A stretch of 64,000 nt of DNA from Microlunatus speluncae (lineage in GTDB: Bacteria > Actinomycetota > Actinomycetes > Propionibacteriales > Propionibacteriaceae). Under the pieces are notes generated by a model. That model was not told the origin of the DNA and did no database searches. It saw only the letters and a program-made list of their open reading frames with translations. Position numbers and translations under genes: made by a program. The first letter of the stretch is position 1; every line of letters starts with the position of its first letter. The DNA is taken from positions 434,001 to 498,000 of the forward strand of contig NZ_VKCZ01000003.1 of NCBI RefSeq assembly GCF_009299835.1. Reading direction: 5' to 3'. Positions 61,654 through 64,000 of the stretch are shown here, piece after piece.

Positions 61654-62196
61654 TCAGCGGGCTTCGCGGGCGAGGAAGCCGATCACCACGGCGGTCCACC
61701 AGAAGACCTGGGACGCACCGGCGAGGACCAGGCCGAAGATCATGACCTGGCGGGGCGGGTTGTCCCGCCAGCTTCGCAGCCGGCGTCCGGCGGCCAGGGC
61801 GCAGACGCCCACCGCGGCCGCGCCGGCGACCGCGCCGATCTTGATCAAGGTCAGTGGGGAGTTGAGGTCCGGGCTGAGCAGCATGCCGCTGAGGCACAGC
61901 CCGATCAGCCCGCACCAGGTCAGCGTGGTGGCTCGGTGGGCGTGGTTGATCATGTCGCTCAGGGTGGCCCGGCCGCGCAGCCAGAGCAGCCCGTACCAGT
62001 CGATGCTGAGCACGGCGCCGAAGCCGACCACCAACGACCCGAGATGCACGAACAAGACGATCAGACGGACGCTCTCCGGCAGGCTGACCAGGGATGATGC
62101 CGCGGCCGTGCCGATCACGAAGGCGACTGCGAGCAGGGTCAACCGGATCTCGGCGGCGGTGATCAGGACCGGCCGTAGATCCAGCTCAAGCGTCAT
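61654..62196 (-). CDS. Integral membrane protein of unknown function
   Basis: 180 residues from ATG 62196 (GGGGAG 6 nt upstream). Five hydrophobic helices (e.g. RLTLLAVAFVIGTAAASSLV, LIVLFVHLGSLVVGFGAVLS, LIGLCLSGMLLSPDL, QVMIFGLVLAGASQVFWWTA). His, Asp and Trp residues near helix ends (VHLGS, SIDWYGLLWLRG, NHAHRATT) recall CopD/cytochrome-b-like membrane proteins. Ligand binding is a guess. Confidence 0.7.
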   Translation of the reverse strand: MTLELDLRPVLITAAEIRLTLLAVAFVIGTAAASSLVSLPESVRLIVLFVHLGSLVVGFGAVLSIDWYGLLWLRGRATLSDMINHAHRATTLTWCGLIGLCLSGMLLSPDLNSPLTLIKIGAVAGAAAVGVCALAAGRRLRSWRDNPPRQVMIFGLVLAGASQVFWWTAVVIGFLAREAR

Positions 62197-62211
62197 ACCA
62201 ACTCCCCCGAG

Positions 62212-62243
62212 TCGTGTGATCCAACCCGAATGGTTGCACACTC
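62212..62243. terminator. Hairpin between actP and the downstream membrane gene
   Basis: CAACC-cgaat-GGTTG with outer GTGTG/CACAC (3-nt bulge) and GAG/CTC. It is 40 nt past the actP stop and upstream of the 61654 gene start. It may terminate actP or act as an operator. Confidence 0.4.
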
Positions 62244-62284
62244 GGGCCGCCGGGGGAATGGAGGCGAAGGCGGGAGACCCCGCC

Positions 62285-63913
62285 CTAGTGCTTGACCTCC
62301 TTCTCCGCCCCGGCTCCGGTCAGGGCCCGGACGGACAGCTCGTCGTACCGGAGCTCGCTGGTCCGATCCTTGCTCAGGATCGTGCCGAGGAAGCCGCAGA
62401 GGAAGCCGATCGGGATCGACACCAGCCCCGGGTTGTTCAGCGGGAACCAGGCGAAGTTGGCGCTCGGGATCAGCGACGTCGGGGCGCCGGAGACCACGGG
62501 GGAGAAGAACACCAGACCGACCGCGGCGATCAGACCGCCATAGATGCTCCAGACCGCCCCGGAGGTGTTGAACCGGCGCCAGAACAGGTTGTAGATCAGC
62601 GCCGGCAGGTTGGCCGACGCGGCGACCGCGAAGGCGAGGGCGACCAGGAATGCGATGTTGAGCCGCTGCGCCGGGATGGACAGGGCGATCGCGATCGCGC
62701 CGATCACGAAGGCGGCGATCCGGACCACGATCAATTCGCTCCGCTCGCTGGCCCGCCCCTTCTTGATCACGTTGGCGTAGATGTCGTGCGCCACCGACGA
62801 CGCCGAGGTCAGGGTCAGGCCGGCAACCACGGCCAAGATCGTCGCGAAGGCGACGGCGCCGATCACCGCCAGCAGGATCGAGCCACCGAGCGTGTCACCG
62901 CCACCGGCCGCCTGAGCGAGCAGTGGCGAGGCCAGGTTGCCCGACGAGGTCTTCACCGGGCTACCGTCGCCGGTGGCGAGCAGGGCGGCCGCGCCGAAGC
63001 CCAGCACCAGCGTCATCAGATAGAAGGCCCCGATCAGCCCGATCGCCCAGAGCACCGACTTGCGGGCCGCCTTGGCGGTCGGCGTGGTGTAGAACCTGAT
63101 CAAGATGTGCGGCAGGCCGGCGGTGCCGAGCACCAGGGCCAGGCCGAGGGACAGGAAGTCGAACTTGCCGACCAGGGTCTTGCCGTACAACTGACCGGGC
63201 TGCAGGAACGCCTCGCCCTTACCGGTGTTCTCGGCCGCCGCCCCCAGCAGGGTGGAGAGGTTGAAGCCGAACTGGGCCAGCACCAAGATCGTGATCAACA
63301 GCGTGCCGACCATCAGCAGCACCGCCTTGACGATCTGCACCCAGGTGGTGCCCTTCATGCCGCCGAGAGTCACGTAAACGATCATCAGGATGCCGACCGC
63401 GACGATCACCAGGTTCTTCAACAACGGGCTGTCGACGGACAGCAGCAGCGCGACCAGGCTGCCGGCGCCGACCATCTGGGCCAGCAGGTAGAAGATCGAC
63501 ACCACGATGGTCGAGCTCGCCGCGGCCGCCCGGACCGGCGTCTGTCGCATCCGGAACGCCAGCTGATCGGCCATCGTGTATTTGCCCGAGTTGCGGAGCA
63601 GTTCGGCGACCAGCAGCAGCGCGATCAGCCAGGCGACCAGGAAGCCGATGGAGTAGAGGAAGCCGTCGTAGCCGTACAGCGCGATCGAGCCGGAGATGCC
63701 GAGGAACGAGGCGGCCGACATGTAGTCGCCGCTGACCGCGAGGCCGTTCTGGAAGCCGGAGAAACCACGCCCACCGGCGTAGTAGTCGGCCGCGTTCTTG
63801 GTGTGCCGCGAGGCCCAGAAGGTGATGTAGAGGGTGAGCGCGACGATCACCAGGAACAGGGCGATGGTGAGGAAGCGATTGCTCTCCGTCGCCATCGGAA
63901 TGATCGTGATCAT
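62285..63913 (-). CDS. actP: Cation/acetate symporter (ActP-like, sodium:solute symporter family)
   Basis: 542 residues, about thirteen helices. Start ATG 63913 overlaps the DUF485 stop (ATGA); ATG 63895 is also possible. SSF landmarks: FWASRHTKNAADYYAGGRG at the end of helix 1, GDYMSAASFLGISG, FRMRQTPVRAAAASSTIVVS, and RFYTTPTAKAARKSVLWAIG. Co-occurrence with DUF485 is the yjcH-actP pairing known for acetate uptake. Works with acs of this window to use acetate. Confidence 0.93.
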   Translation of the reverse strand: MITIIPMATESNRFLTIALFLVIVALTLYITFWASRHTKNAADYYAGGRGFSGFQNGLAVSGDYMSAASFLGISGSIALYGYDGFLYSIGFLVAWLIALLLVAELLRNSGKYTMADQLAFRMRQTPVRAAAASSTIVVSIFYLLAQMVGAGSLVALLLSVDSPLLKNLVIVAVGILMIVYVTLGGMKGTTWVQIVKAVLLMVGTLLITILVLAQFGFNLSTLLGAAAENTGKGEAFLQPGQLYGKTLVGKFDFLSLGLALVLGTAGLPHILIRFYTTPTAKAARKSVLWAIGLIGAFYLMTLVLGFGAAALLATGDGSPVKTSSGNLASPLLAQAAGGGDTLGGSILLAVIGAVAFATILAVVAGLTLTSASSVAHDIYANVIKKGRASERSELIVVRIAAFVIGAIAIALSIPAQRLNIAFLVALAFAVAASANLPALIYNLFWRRFNTSGAVWSIYGGLIAAVGLVFFSPVVSGAPTSLIPSANFAWFPLNNPGLVSIPIGFLCGFLGTILSKDRTSELRYDELSVRALTGAGAEKEVKH

Positions 63914-63999
63914 CGAGGATCGCCCGCCTTCTCGCTCTCGTACCGGTCGTGCAACTCATCGGCCAGCGGATCCAGGGACTTGCCCGCGTGCCGGGCGTA
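63910..63999 (-). CDS. DUF485 membrane protein, C-terminal end (partial)
   Basis: Only the last 29 codons are in the window: a helical, charged tail (YARHAGKSLDPLADELHDRY) then the TGA that overlaps the actP start. Matches the tail of DUF485 (YjcH) proteins, which precede actP in many genomes. The membrane part lies beyond the window. Confidence 0.75.
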   Translation of the reverse strand, partial: YARHAGKSLDPLADELHDRYESEKAGDPR

Positions 64000-64000
64000 C

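Overview
This is a 64 kb stretch of a high-GC actinobacterial chromosome. The markers are a WhiB iron-sulfur regulator beside a PASTA-type class A penicillin-binding protein and two ArsA-like ATPases, a Crp/GlxR-type regulator divergent from endonuclease III, an actinobacterial holin-like protein, an aspartate kinase with an internal ribosome-binding site, and several apparently leaderless starts. The order ponA - whiB - arsA - arsA - (DUF4177) - RidA - NUDIX - metallo-beta-lactamase ... crp - nth - NUDIX ... holin-like - acs follows the layout I know from the Mycobacterium tuberculosis Rv3682-Rv3667 region. The family is uncertain; a Propionibacteriales (Microlunatus-like) genome is my best guess. 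No CRISPR array, rRNA, prophage or insertion sequence was seen.

Layout. 1-12.1 kb: end of an SDR/NmrA-like gene, a CPBP protease, a secreted sialidase-like protein with an AraC regulator, a PhyH dioxygenase with a small partner, a TetR/NTF2-like divergent pair, a GH3 N-acetylhexosaminidase, an iron-siderophore lipoprotein with an iron-box-like site, aspartate kinase and two membrane-associated proteins. 12.1-18.2 kb: a patchwork of small accessory genes (DUF402, PNPOx-like, DinB-like, NUDIX, two VOC proteins, unknowns) with less GC-biased codons, ending at tRNA-Pro(CGG). 18.3-27.3 kb: metallophosphoesterase, YqeY and the conserved ponA-whiB-arsA-RidA-NUDIX-MBL block. 27.3-42.1 kb: an insertion relative to the M. 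tuberculosis order, with an ECF sigma/TPR/DHFR-like operon, a TetM-like ribosome-protection GTPase, an HtrA protease, a MocR/EamA divergent pair and a two-subunit ABC exporter. 42.1-52.7 kb: crp/nth/NUDIX/HD, a PEP-utilising dikinase - TetR - nucleotidyltransferase operon that looks like drug inactivation, then holin-like, nhaA and acs. 52.8-64 kb: a LacI-controlled CUT2 sugar ABC transporter, a SIS-domain sugar isomerase, a triplicated membrane protein, and an ActP-like symporter with DUF485.

The strongest non-genic signal is a large set of long DNA palindromes at gene ends. Class A is built on a REP-like word (CCCTGAGCYTGTCGAAGGG), in two cases expanded into nested inverted repeats of about 200 and 450 bp. 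Class B has near-perfect stems (often GTTGTCAGAACTGAG) whose sequence supplies the stop codon or C-terminal residues of adjacent genes. The word TGATCA is also much commoner than base composition would give. Two regulator-operator assignments can be read directly: a LacI palindrome shared by the regulator and the transporter it probably controls, and a perfect 10+3+10 palindrome whose 3-bp centre is the ATG of the dikinase gene.
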